This document shows positions 9,833-18,806 of a DNA stretch of 20,333 nucleotides, piece after piece. The notes under the pieces were generated by a model that was not told the DNA's origin, searched no databases, and was given only the letters and a program-made list of their open reading frames with translations. Made by a program: the position numbers and the translations under genes. The stretch is from Cristatella mucedo (lineage: Eukaryota > Bryozoa > Phylactolaemata > Cristatellidae), in assembly GCA_009760855.2 (NCBI GenBank), contig WPIO01000600.1:1-20333 (forward strand), given 5' to 3'. The number at the start of each line of letters is the position of its first letter. The first letter of the stretch is position 1.

Positions 9833-10023
9833 AGGGACGTCGGCCAGGCATAGCCCCTTTCTTGCCGAGGTCAGCCGTCGGCGGATCTCGTTTCTAGAGC
9901 ACTCAGACCACTCGGTAGGCTGAACGTCTACAACACGGGCGTACGACCAGGCGCTGCTGCTGCTGCGTGCAGAGGGGTGCTGCTCGGTGAGGCGCAGGCA
10001 GCCGTCGTGACGGCCTGTGCAAA
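9833..10023 (-). CDS. Probable exon: end of an ADAM/reprolysin metalloprotease domain
   Basis: On the minus strand a strong splice acceptor (TTCTTTGCACAG, rc of 10024-10035) is followed by an open exon reading RHDGCLRLTEQHPSAR and then TEWSECSRNEIRRRL and KGLCLADVPE. In ADAM-type proteases the zinc motif ends in a Gly-x-x-His-Asp sequence and is followed by a W/F-S-x-C-S-R segment and a C-L-x-x-x-P end. This exon starts exactly in that HD part and finishes at the CLxDVPE end, so it would supply the last third of the catalytic domain. The donor is unclear; GA|GTTGAA at about 9831-9833 is weak. The zinc-ligand exon should lie upstream on the minus strand, but I did not find it in 10.0-11.0 kb. 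It is colinear with the disintegrin segment at 4390-5225, with the LINE lying in the intervening intron. Confidence 0.55.
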
Positions 10024-10389
10024 GAATTGTCCAGAGCACAGAGGGACAAGTAGCTTAAGCCTTCGCAAGAAGATCTTGAAAATAATCAGAAGCACCTCAG
10101 ACAGCAAACTACCGAGCTAGCTCACTGCCGAAGGAGGCGATGTCCGCGAGAGGCCGGCATGCGGGCCTGGTAATCTGTTTTCGACGAAAACTGGTCCTTT
10201 CGATCGCACGTGGCGTGATCATCATGGCCATCATCAGGCTCACCTCAAGCATTAGCCACCGACCATGATCACATAGTAAAGCTTTTAAGCATCTAAAATC
10301 ATTGCTGGAAGCTGCACGACGCTAGCATTCGTCGGATCGCCGTCGGATCGCCGGAGGCCAACTGGGGACACGATTTCCGATGTCATCCT
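10024..10389. other. Anonymous DNA upstream of the protease exon
   Basis: On the minus strand this leads into the splice acceptor at 10024-10035 and would be intron. No further protease exon was recognised. An exact 11-bp tandem duplication (GTCGGATCGCC) sits at 10331-10352. Confidence 0.45.
10331..10352. repeat. 11-bp perfect tandem duplication
   Basis: GTCGGATCGCC occurs twice back to back (10331-10341, 10342-10352). It is probably a replication-slippage product. Confidence 0.7.
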
Positions 10390-10525
10390 GCTTTGGCCGA
10401 GCGGTAACGTGCTCGCTGTTGACCACCGAGGTCATGGGCTCAAGCCCTGCTGCATATTTAAAACCACCAGGATATAGATTAAGTTCTGATGGGGCACTAT
10501 GCAAATTAATTATACTTTTTACAGC
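10390..10525 (+). mobile_element. tRNA-derived SINE with a LINE-like tail
   Basis: A tRNA-like head has A-box TGGCCGAGCGG (10394-10404) and B-box GGCTCAAGCCC (10437-10447), spaced as in a tRNA gene. After a short body comes AGATTAAGTTCT (10476-10487), identical to 9686-9697 in the 3' hairpin of the LINE. It continues as GGGGCACTATGCAA, which resembles the GGGCGCTTTATCAA of the LINE. That composite, a tRNA head with a LINE tail, is how SINEs capture a partner LINE's reverse transcriptase. The head differs from the SINE at 4838-5002, which lacks this tail. Limits are approximate. Confidence 0.6.
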
Positions 10526-10997
10526 AACCCGACGCAGCCTTCGTTTGTCGAAACAAACGTAAACAGGCGAATGTGCTCCACTTACAATAAATGAGCTCAG
10601 GTGCTGACCCAGACTTATTTACCATTCTTGTCATTTGCTAAAGGCTACAGAACAAACTCAGAATGGCAATAGCGTTGCTCTCCATGTTGTCCCTTCATGT
10701 CCTCACTAGACAGTACATTAGCTGCACGTTTCTTATGCTTGACGATAGTCGGGCGACCGATGCTGGTGCAGCAAAGGCTCTAGCGTCCTTTCTGCCGTCT
10801 TTCACTGCAACTTCAATGTTGCTTCACTTACTCTACGGCTTCGTCCCTACTTTGTCTTATCGCTTCTGCTTGTTTGCACGTGCAATTTGACACTGGCCAC
10901 GGGCCACATTTTTAAAAGCGGGAACATAGAGGGGTAGTACCTACTTGTAGTGTCACAACTGTTTACATCGAGGCCCCCGGGTTAAATCGTGCTTTCT
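10526..10997. other. Anonymous DNA left of the virus-like element
   Basis: No gene is recognised. A plus-strand open frame at 10663-10890 has random-looking composition and no family features, so I do not call it. Base composition is intermediate between the GC-richer left flank and the AT-rich block that begins near 11,020. Confidence 0.4.
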
Positions 10998-11021
10998 TTG
11001 CAGCAAATGTATAGAGCCTTG
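10998..11021 (+). repeat. LINE-tail-like scrap at the left edge of the virus-like element
   Basis: TTTGCAGCAAATGTATAGAG matches LINE 3' sequence at about 9658-9680 (TTTGCAGCAAATGTAAAGCG) with 2 mismatches in 20 bases. It breaks off where the AT-rich coding of the virus-like element starts. It could be a recombination point, a very short LINE remnant, or chance. Confidence 0.4.
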
Positions 11022-11025
11022 TTAA

Positions 11026-12415
11026 AAAAATTAGGTGGCACTTTGAGTGGAACATTAGATATGAGTGGAAAATGTTATTAAGATTACTAAACGACTCAGT
11101 AGATCCAAGCGATAGAGTTAGACTAGGTTATTTAAGTAGTCTGATGGATGGAAACATTAAAGTTGTTACTATTTAAGTTGTTATGGATAGCTCACTAAGC
11201 ACATTCTTTTGGTTTATATATAATGCAAAGTGGGTTAGTAACTTAAGTGATGTTGTAATACCTAGAGGAATATTATTAGTTGGTGCAAATCATGTATTAC
11301 TAGGTGAAATAACAAAAGTAGTAATGCCTCGACCATATACAAATTCTGGTGTTCAAGGTTTATTATCAGGAGGCTGTATTTTAGACTCAAATAATAAACT
11401 TCTAGAAAGTAATTCTTCATATTTGATACTGCATTATATAACAAGCAAATGACTGTATGTGTTTAGATAGCAATAAGATAAAAAAAATGTTGAGTAGAAA
11501 TTATCTTTCAATGAATGGAACTGTAAATATGGATTCCAACAAGATAACAAATAGCCCAACTAGTATTTATTCTTTAGAGTCTGCTAGTAAAACGTTTGAT
11601 GATAATAATTATCTTAGGAAAGACTCTTACCTTGTAGTTGGAGGAGATTCGCCAGCCAAATTGAAAAACTATGTTAACTTTTCAAATCTGACTCAAGTTA
11701 ATGATACTGCAACTAATTCCTACTTAGATACTAAACTATCAAAAATTAGTTCTGAAATAGGTGGATTATTAATAGTTCCTCAAATGTACGTCAAAAAATA
11801 TGTTGGATATTATAATTTGTTATCAATTATATGATTCATTCATAAACAATAGAGATTATAAAGCTAATGGAATAATAACAGTTTCTAAAGTTATTAACCT
11901 ACGAGTAGACGATGATGAATGATTTACGTAAATTATCTAATGCCATAATTCCAAAACTGGCTTACGATAAAATTATAATGAAAATAACAGATATTAATGC
12001 AGCTCAGTTAAATTTAAGAAATTAAATTGATGATATATCACACTATATAGTTAGAAGAAGAAGTACTGAAGATGATGATTATACACAACACTAACATCAA
12101 ACATTGAACTTTATATAAAGGAAGAAGTAATAGTTAGAGGTTACTGCCATCGTTTTTCATCATATCCAGGATCTTCTATTTCAGCATTCTTAATATTGGA
12201 GTACTATGGAATTTAAAATACTGCTGTATTACTATATATAAAAAACTAAATTTATGATTCAGCTCTAATTACTCAAGGAGTATTTAACTTTACGAATAAA
12301 AAATGTATTTCATTTACAATAGCCTACGCTTGATATTAGACTACCTCTTGTAACTCCAAGTCCCATTGACTGTGTAGAAATACGAACAGTTAGAGGAGTT
12401 TACTTATCCAGCTGA
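11026..12415 (+). pseudogene. Tail-fibre-like virion protein, 5'-truncated and frameshifted
   Basis: Reading on the plus strand, the sequence opens with KKLGGTLSGTLDMSG directly at the left junction, so the N-terminus is missing. After frame changes near 11,075 and 11,165 comes DSVDPSDRVRLGYLSSLMDG, then a second block (11183-11452), and then LSMNGTVNMDSNKITNSPTS within 11457-11834. The pattern G-T/x-L/V-x-M-x-x-N-K-I followed by a 'xxxSA-Y/F' segment recurs, like the short repeats of phage and large-virus tail or surface fibres. The C-terminal part (about 11835-12415) contains LRKLSNAIIPKLAYDKIIMK and ends LPLVTPSPIDCVEIRTVRG before a TGA at 12413-12415. It has several stops and at least four frame changes. 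It overlaps the facing gene at 12390-12791 tail to tail. The fibre role is inferred from repeats only. Confidence 0.55.
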
Positions 12416-12791
12416 GATTCTCTTGTATAAACTCATTTGGATTAATATTTGAATATGTTCCACGGATAATTGCCTTAGTTATACTACTTACTTCATAAAC
12501 TTTTTGCGAGTATGCTTCAGACTTACTATTATTAACAACTTCAATCTTTAAGTTTTTTTTAAACTCAAAAAATATACTCCCATCTCTAACTTTTACGAAT
12601 AAATTAGACACATATGCATCATTTGGGTTAATCCTTGGAGATTTGTATTCAACAACTAATTTTAATGTGTCAGTTAGAGATCTTCTAATATCTTCAATCT
12701 TAACCATTTCTTTTGAAAAGATTTCAACATGACTATTTGTTGGCCCAACAACCTCGTTTAGACCATCAATATATCTTGTCTCAATAGACAT
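12390..12791 (-). CDS. Unrecognised virus-like-element protein (133 aa), intact
   Basis: I do not recognise this protein. From the ATG at 12791 it reads MSIETRYIDGLNEVVGPTNS and has mixed charged/hydrophobic composition. It has no signal peptide or obvious membrane segment and a beta-rich look (alternating hydrophobics in VSNLFVKVRDGSIFFEFKKN). The same frame stays open up to 12818, but only with a TTG there. Its 3' end overlaps the fibre-like gene on the other strand by 26 bp, and its 5' end abuts the preceding gene, a compact viral arrangement. It is one of the few frames in the block without a stop. Possibilities include a small structural protein, but there is no direct evidence. Confidence 0.5.
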   Translation of the reverse strand: MSIETRYIDGLNEVVGPTNSHVEIFSKEMVKIEDIRRSLTDTLKLVVEYKSPRINPNDAYVSNLFVKVRDGSIFFEFKKNLKIEVVNNSKSEAYSQKVYEVSSITKAIIRGTYSNINPNEFIQENLSWISKLL

Positions 12792-12812
12792 TCTATATTC
12801 TATATTTTTTAT

Positions 12813-13345
12813 TGACAAACTGGAACTGTATCTGAAACTGGAGCAGTTGAATCAGTGACGACTGGAGAAGCGATAGCTGGAGCAGTATTAGCAGCGAGTG
12901 TTGCCTTCTGCCTAGAACTAGCTCCATCTGTAATATCTGGTAGAATTGCATAGCACTAATCCTTAGCAATACTTGTAATTTAAGTTATAACACCGTATAC
13001 TCCAGAGATTAGAGTACATAGTATTGGCAATTGGCCTGTAATCCAAGTTGTATAAGATGAAATCTCACCTGGGGTGCCTAATAATTTGTCAACTTTAGTT
13101 CTAACAGTTGATTCTGGATCTGCTGTAATTTGACTAATACCAATATTAATTACCTTTTCAGCTTCAGCATCACACTCATCAATATCAAACTTGTTCACTG
13201 CCTGATCTGTTAATATTGAAATATCAGAGTCAAGAGTTTGAGCATCATAAGCTGTTAACCTTGATTTAACAGGATAATCAACATAAGACTCAAGAAGCGT
13301 TGCAGATGTGGCTAAATTGGGGTCTGAGATAACTTGTATTGTCAT
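12813..13345 (-). pseudogene. Unrecognised virus-like-element protein with a hydrophobic segment, two in-frame stops
   Basis: From an ATG at 13345 it reads MTIQVISDPNLATSATLLES and continues 121 codons, finishing in a hydrophobic stretch LPILCTLISGVYGVIT that could be a membrane segment. The frame then has a TAA (12980-12982) and a TAG about eight codons later. It stays open beyond them through an Ala/Thr/Pro/Val-rich tail (ATLAANTAPAIASPVVTDST) to a TAA near 12813. The tail keeps a biased composition past the stops, so I take the stops as decay rather than the true end. It lies directly upstream of the 12390-12791 gene on the same strand. The function is not recognised. Confidence 0.5.
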
Positions 13346-13660
13346 CTTCTATGATATATAAAATTAATTAGGATAAATTGCACTCCATCTTTTCTAGTAG
13401 ATTTTTTCTTCTCGGTAATCTGTCTAATTATTTCACCGCGATATTTAATTTAAATTATCACTTGCATCACATATCTCATTAAGTAATTTTAAATATGAAT
13501 TATCAAGATCTGAAATTAACTTATCCATAGAATGTTTAACTGTTAACTAATATCTGATCAGCTCCATTCATTTTATGTAAAGATATTTTTAAGGCCATTT
13601 CTCTAGCCTGTTCACAGCTAAGAATTCTTTAAACATCCATTCTATATAATAATAATTTTA
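13346..13660 (-). pseudogene. Remains of a small gene in the virus-like element
   Basis: The minus strand gives coding-like fragments broken by stops in different frames, such as MALKISLHKMNGADQILVN and HSMDKLISDLDNSYLKLLNE. The second is helical and amphipathic. The pieces sit between two same-strand frames and are probably one decayed small gene. No family is recognised. Confidence 0.3.
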
Positions 13661-13662
13661 TA

Positions 13663-13863
13663 TTACCATTCCTCCTTATTTAAATATTCATACTCAAAAA
13701 TCTTTTTCAAAATTAAATCTATCACAGTAGTAAGACTATTCATCTTTATATTCACATTCGTATTCTTCAATCTCATCTTCATTTCATATTCTTGTTTAAT
13801 TTCGACTTCTTGTTCAATTTCAGTTTCGATTTCTTTTTCAGGCATATTAAATAGAAGGTACAA
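13663..13863 (-). CDS. Small Glu-rich ORF in the virus-like element
   Basis: A 66-codon frame, MYLLFNMPEKEIETEIEQ and onward, with a strongly acidic Glu-repeat N-terminal half followed by an amphipathic helix-like end. It lies just downstream of the polymerase relic on the same strand. It may be a real short gene, a remnant, or a low-complexity coincidence in AT-rich DNA. No family is recognised. Confidence 0.3.
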   Translation of the reverse strand: MYLLFNMPEKEIETEIEQEVEIKQEYEMKMRLKNTNVNIKMNSLTTVIDLILKKIFEYEYLNKEEW

Positions 13864-16251
13864 CTTTTCATTTTGTATAAATTAACTAAACTTTGCATCT
13901 AAAAAACCAAGATCTTTTCTTTGCTTTTTGCTTCTTCAGGTCTATAACGACTATAAGCACAACTACATCGCCCACAAATTAACCAATACCTTTTGCTTTC
14001 AAAAGCTGATAATGCCTTCTTATTTTGCTTGATTGTAAACACTCTTATGATTTCTACTGTGTATTCTAAACTGCTCACATGACACGTCTTCTTTACTCCT
14101 CAGACAATGTAAATAATTAAAGTGTGATAGCTTATTCTTAACCGCTGATCTGGTGACACCTTTAGCTTTTCTTGCATGAGATGTATCATCTCCTCTAGTT
14201 TTACTTGTTTTTAGAAACCTTCATTGAATACAACTTAGGTCATAAGAAAACACACTCACTTAATATTTTCATTGAATAATCACCACGATTCTCTGTCCAC
14301 TTCTCAGCTATCTCATCCTTAAACTTCCCCACAACCTTCTTGTTTGATTTTATTATCTCTGCTGCCTTTTCATTTTTCGATATCTCTGACCATCCATGAT
14401 AGGAATTTAAGTCGAATGCTTTAGGGAATATAGTAAAGTCATTACAAACATTCTCAGTTTTAACCTTCATTAAAAGTGAGTTAGTATCAGTACATGCTAA
14501 AATAAAATTGTCCCCATAAAACTTTTTCATCCCAATATCGTATAAATCTTGCATACACAATTTTGATAGGTCTAGTATAGCAAATATGACGTAAACTGGC
14601 TTATTATGAGTGACTACACTTCTCGTTGGTTCCACACAAACAATACTACCATCTAATATTCTTCTATCTAAAAATCTAGTGCTTCTACATAATTTTTCTA
14701 ATAAATTCTTTTCCTCCTCTAATTCTCTAACCAATAACTAGATGTTTCTTCTACCTCTAACATTTTCCATTGTTTTCCCAAGTAATGCATTGTTTAGTAA
14801 TTTATATAAATATTTTTCAAAGTTATCCTTGGCTGAGTTTCTAAAATTAGTAATGAGTACAAAAGTACAAAATGTAGATGGATAGCAAGAGTACTCTCAT
14901 CCTTTGTGATCTTACGTGCATTAGGCATCAATGAATAATCTGAACATTTATCATAAAGTTCATTTGGACACTCAATATATATCTCAAATAGGAAACCCTT
15001 ACTTGAAACTTTGCTACGACGAAGTAGTCACTCTTTAGTAAATCTTTCTACTGTAAGTTTTGGGATAAATTTAAAAACTTCAATTGGTAGTTGTTGCTTC
15101 ATTGCCCGTCCATAGAGATTAGTTGCCTTTAAATATAGTAACCAAGACATCTTCTTCTGGGTTGTAATCTTTAAAATACTCATTGTTAGCCTATATATGC
15201 CTCTCAGAAACTTGAGTTATCCCTCCCTGAGTATACCTTTCTCAAAGAATTCATACTTATCCACATCTGTTAGCAATTCAAGATGAATACCAGTACGCTT
15301 CAACCCAATAGCCCATGTCATTTGAGGAGTTGTCATAAACATTGCTGGATCAATCTGATAGTTTGAATAAATAGACTTTCTAAATGCTACATCTGCAAGT
15401 AGTAGCACATCTATTTTTTAATATACCTCGTGATATTGATCTAAATTACAAATTTTAAAAGCATTCCAAACACTCAAAGCATAATCATAATTTTCTTGAG
15501 TAATCCAACCAGATAAACTACTATTTAATTTATCAATAGTTGGTAGCTCTGACTCAATAAATCTATAATAACCATCCATATATTCATTAAGATATATTCC
15601 TTTCTTTGTCATTAGAGAAAAGTCTGAATCAGATAATCTAGAAAAACCCTCATAGTGTTAGATAATAGATTATTAGCATTTCTTAAATTCTTAACAATTT
15701 CGTCTAGTGAGGAGTTTAACATCTGACGAGAATCCCTAGAACTCTAAATTTGAAAGTTAAAATTGTCTTCTTATCATAGTCACAACCTAAGGAGTTAACA
15801 ATTAGATGAGAATCACAACCAATAAAATTATGTATGTAAACTGGTAAAATTCATCTTTCTGGATATATTCTTAATTTTAAGTTACAATCACTGTGTGCAC
15901 TTCATCGATATTTTCCAGTAATAAAACAACGGTCTAGAACTTTAGTTTTCTATAAAAAATTTACAGATCCACCACTCAATAGATTCATCATAGGATTTTA
16001 GTTCTTCATCTGCAAGACTTGAATCATCGAATTTTTTATTATTTTCCAGCAAACGTTAAGTGAATCTTTTCAGTAAGAGAATTATTTTTGAATACCTGTT
16101 ATTATATCACTTACACAATTACTTCCACCAAAATATCTTCTAGAAACAAGTTTAGATTCACGATGTACTATTACATATGCGCCTGAGTTTGGGTTGTGTC
16201 CCTGAAAAGACCCCTTAATAACTTCCTCCTGATCTACGCGAACATCAGCTA

Positions 16252-17090
16252 GAAAGCGACCTCTCGTTAGACGACCATATCAGCTCCACAGTCAAATCTG
16301 CCTATTTCCAGCTTCATAACATTGCTAAAATTCGGGCTTGTTTAGATAAGGATACCACGTCCAAGTTGGTCCATGCATTCGTGACATCCCGTCTCGACTT
16401 CTGCAACTCACTGCTTACTGGCCTACCAGCATGTGCGATCAGGCGATTGCAGCTGGTGCAAAACTCTGCAGCTAGGCTTGTCTGTCGTGAGCGTCGCAGT
16501 TGCCACATTGCACAACTTCTCGCCGACCTGCACTTGCTACCAGTCAAGCAACGGATTGACTTCAAGGTTTTGTCGCTCACTTTTAGGTCACTTCATTCTT
16601 TGGCTCCAGCCTATCTCTCATATCTACTCCCCCATCAGGCCAAGCATCATACCACCCGCTTTTCGGAATCCAGCAGTCTACAATTACCTCATACAAACCT
16701 CAAATCCTTTGGAGACCGTGCATTTAGTTCGTATGCTCCCAAAGCCTGGAAATCACTCCCGAATTGTGTCAGAACATTCACTGACGTGACCACATTTAAA
16801 AAGAACTTAAAAACACACCTATTTAGGACAGCATTTAGTGGGTCCCTGTGATTCGTCCTTGATGTGCTTATGCGTGCTGACACTATGCATGCTGCCACTA
16901 ACCACATTTGCATGCTGACCCTGTGCATGTCACCCCTAACCATGTTATTCATTTTGTTTGTTTATCAAGCATGATATTATTCATCATCCAATTGCATTTG
17001 CCTTTGCAGCAGATGTAAAGTGCCTAGAAAGAGATTAAGTTCTCCGAGGGCACTTTATCAAGTGCATTATTATTCTTATTATTATTATAA
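16252..17090 (+). mobile_element. 5'-truncated LINE copy inside the polymerase, plus orientation
   Basis: Starts abruptly at sequence matching LINE 8907 (AAAGCGACCTCTCGTTAGAC) and runs to the two-stem hairpin and an imperfect (ATT)n tail. It keeps an open C-terminal reverse-transcriptase frame (16366-16851, starting VHAFVTSRLDFCNSLL) with several substitutions against the long copy. It has more differences from 6241-9743 than the copy at 17717 has, so it is the older insertion or a different subfamily member. It breaks the polymerase just after its YADFE exonuclease motif. The 5-base string AACAT (16241-16245 and 17091-17095) could be a duplication but leaves seven extra bases at the 5' end. 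Confidence 0.9.
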
Positions 17091-17710
17091 AACATTCGAA
17101 ATCTGCATACATCACAAAAGGAGACAATCAATTTTTCCTCCTCCCTAAACATGATAATATTATCAGTACAATAATTATTGTCGTTTAGATGTGGCATCTT
17201 AACTTTTCAAAATTGCCACAATGACCATCTAAGCAAAGAATCATATGCTCATTTAGTCTATCTTTATAATTAAACCTAGATAAGCATCTTTTACACTATA
17301 CTTGTGTACTTGTCTCATCCTTTATCCTAGATAATGAGTTAAAATTCGTAGGTAGTACATAGTGAGAGATACCTTAATTTTCATATAATAAAAGATCAAT
17401 ATGACTCGTTATTAAAGTCATAAACACGTATGCTAACACTAAACATCTCTTCTCACAGCTTTGGAAATTTATTGACTGATATTATATATGATTTATTGTG
17501 ATTTTCCTTCACTACTCTCAAATATTTAAACCAACTTTGGTACTAAACTTGAATATTTAGTGTGTAATACATTTCTAAATTCATGAACACTATCAACACG
17601 ATTATCCCTCCAATTTAGTGCTGCAAGTACACACCTTAAAGCATATTCATTATCATCATATTCTTTGTATTTATAACACACCTTTTATGCTTTAACTTTT
17701 CTGGTAATTC

Positions 17711-18188
17711 ACAGTAATAATAATAATAATATTGCACTTGATAAAGCGCCCTCAGAGAACTTAATCTCTTTCTAGGCGCTTTACATTTGCTGCAAAGTGA
17801 TACGCAATAGAATAGTAAGTAAAATCATGCTTGAAAAACAAACAAAATGAATAACATGGTTAGGGGTTACATGCACTGGGTCAGCATGCAAATGTGGTTA
17901 GTGGCAGCATGAACAGTGTCAGCACGCATAAGCACATCGAGGACGAATCACAAGGACCCACTAAATGCTGTCCTAAATAGGTATGTTTTTAAGTTTCTTT
18001 TAAATGTGGTCAGGTCTGGGGATGTTCTGATGCAGGTCGGGAGGGAGTTCCAGGCTGTGGGAGCATACGAGCTAAATGCACGGTCTCCAAAGGATTTAAG
18101 GTTTGTACGAGGTATTTCTAGACTGTTGGATTCCGAAAAGCGAGTGGTACGATGCTTTGCCTGATGGGGTAGTATATCTGAAACAGTA
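17711..18188 (-). mobile_element. 5'-truncated LINE copy inside the polymerase, minus orientation, with 6-bp target duplication
   Basis: The last about 470 bp of the LINE, matching the long copy from about 9273 to 9743 on the opposite strand. An 82-codon antisense frame over the shared part is identical in both, so the two copies are very close; I counted only a few differences. ACAGTA occurs at 17711-17716, against the (ATT)n tail, and again at 18183-18188, against the truncated 5' end. Taking out the LINE and one ACAGTA leaves polymerase-like coding on each side in one register, which supports the duplication. The orientation is the same as the host polymerase. Confidence 0.9.
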
Positions 18189-18806
18189 TGTCCCACCAGC
18201 TTGAGGTATGTATCTAGTAAATTTACCACAGAATGCGAATACTTAACTAATAACCCAATTTGATCCCCTTTCAAACCATCCTTCTAACGGAGGTGTCTTC
18301 CTGGTAAATTGTTTATCTATTGCAGCTTGAAAGTTTTATGTCCTATTTATACGCAGTTGGCTATCACCAAATAATACCGCAGTTCCAGATCTATCTGTAT
18401 CACTTTCTAGTCTAACCTTGATAACCATACTCATCTTTGCATTACCTAAAGAACGAGTCAATCCTTTCATAATCTGATTCATAATCTCAATAAGACCGGC
18501 ACTACTCCTATTCTCGAGGCTAATCAAGTTATTATCAGAAAGCTGGAAATCTTCAAACTGATAATCAACTTCCTTACCACTTTTAGTCCTTCCAAATATC
18601 CACCCACTAACTTCAATATCAGACAACCTTTTTACTTCTGACTCATATGAAGGCATTTGATATTCTTCCTTATTGATATCTTTTTTAAGAGTTGTTGGTG
18701 CTCCAGTTATCATATTTATTTTAAGATCTACATCAGACTTTGATAAAGGAAAATGAATATTTCTAAAAGAATTACCATATTTCTTTTGTGTAACTGGTTT
18801 TACCAA

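Larger units (their letters stand above)
13930..18806 (-). pseudogene. Protein-primed family B DNA polymerase (Polinton/adintovirus-type), broken
   Basis: In intact form this replicates a linear viral or transposon genome from a protein primer. Minus-strand order: an N-terminal part (18806-18336) with FRNIHFPLSKSDVDLK and a helical segment; ERGSNW near 18,255-18,272; LPEKLKHKRCVINTKN (17654-17710) and LAALNWRDNR; the exonuclease I-like YADFECF at 17089-17110; HNFIGCD at 15812-15832 (exonuclease II); GIYLNEYMDGYYRFIESELP (15612-15540); LLLADV (near 15,400); NLYGRAM (15100-15120, motif A region); LYKLLNNALLGKTMENVRG (about 14,745-14,810, motif B region); YGDNFILACTDTNSLLMKV (motif C, near 14,480); and the C-terminal KAKGVTRSAVKNKL (near 14,150). 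There are many stops and frame changes. In motif A the family D of 'LDANNLYG' is Lys, and in motif C the second Asp of 'TDTDS' is Asn, so catalysis is lost. LINE copies split it at 16252-17090 and 17717-18183. The Polinton-type family is recognised from motif order; the exact lineage is not settled. Confidence 0.85.

Noticed and set aside
10394-10447. A true tRNA gene
   Set aside because: A and B boxes are present, but the acceptor stem does not pair and the segment is followed by a LINE-like tail; a SINE head explains it better.
10663-10890. 75-codon plus-strand frame
   Set aside because: No family features, neighbours or splice context; length is within chance for this composition.
11262-11444. 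Antisense frame rich in Leu/Tyr within the fibre-like gene
   Set aside because: Shadow of the plus-strand coding, which has the repeat motifs.
16241-17095. AACAT as target duplication of the plus-oriented LINE copy
   Set aside because: Only five bases, and it leaves seven unexplained bases between it and the LINE start; not firm enough to annotate.
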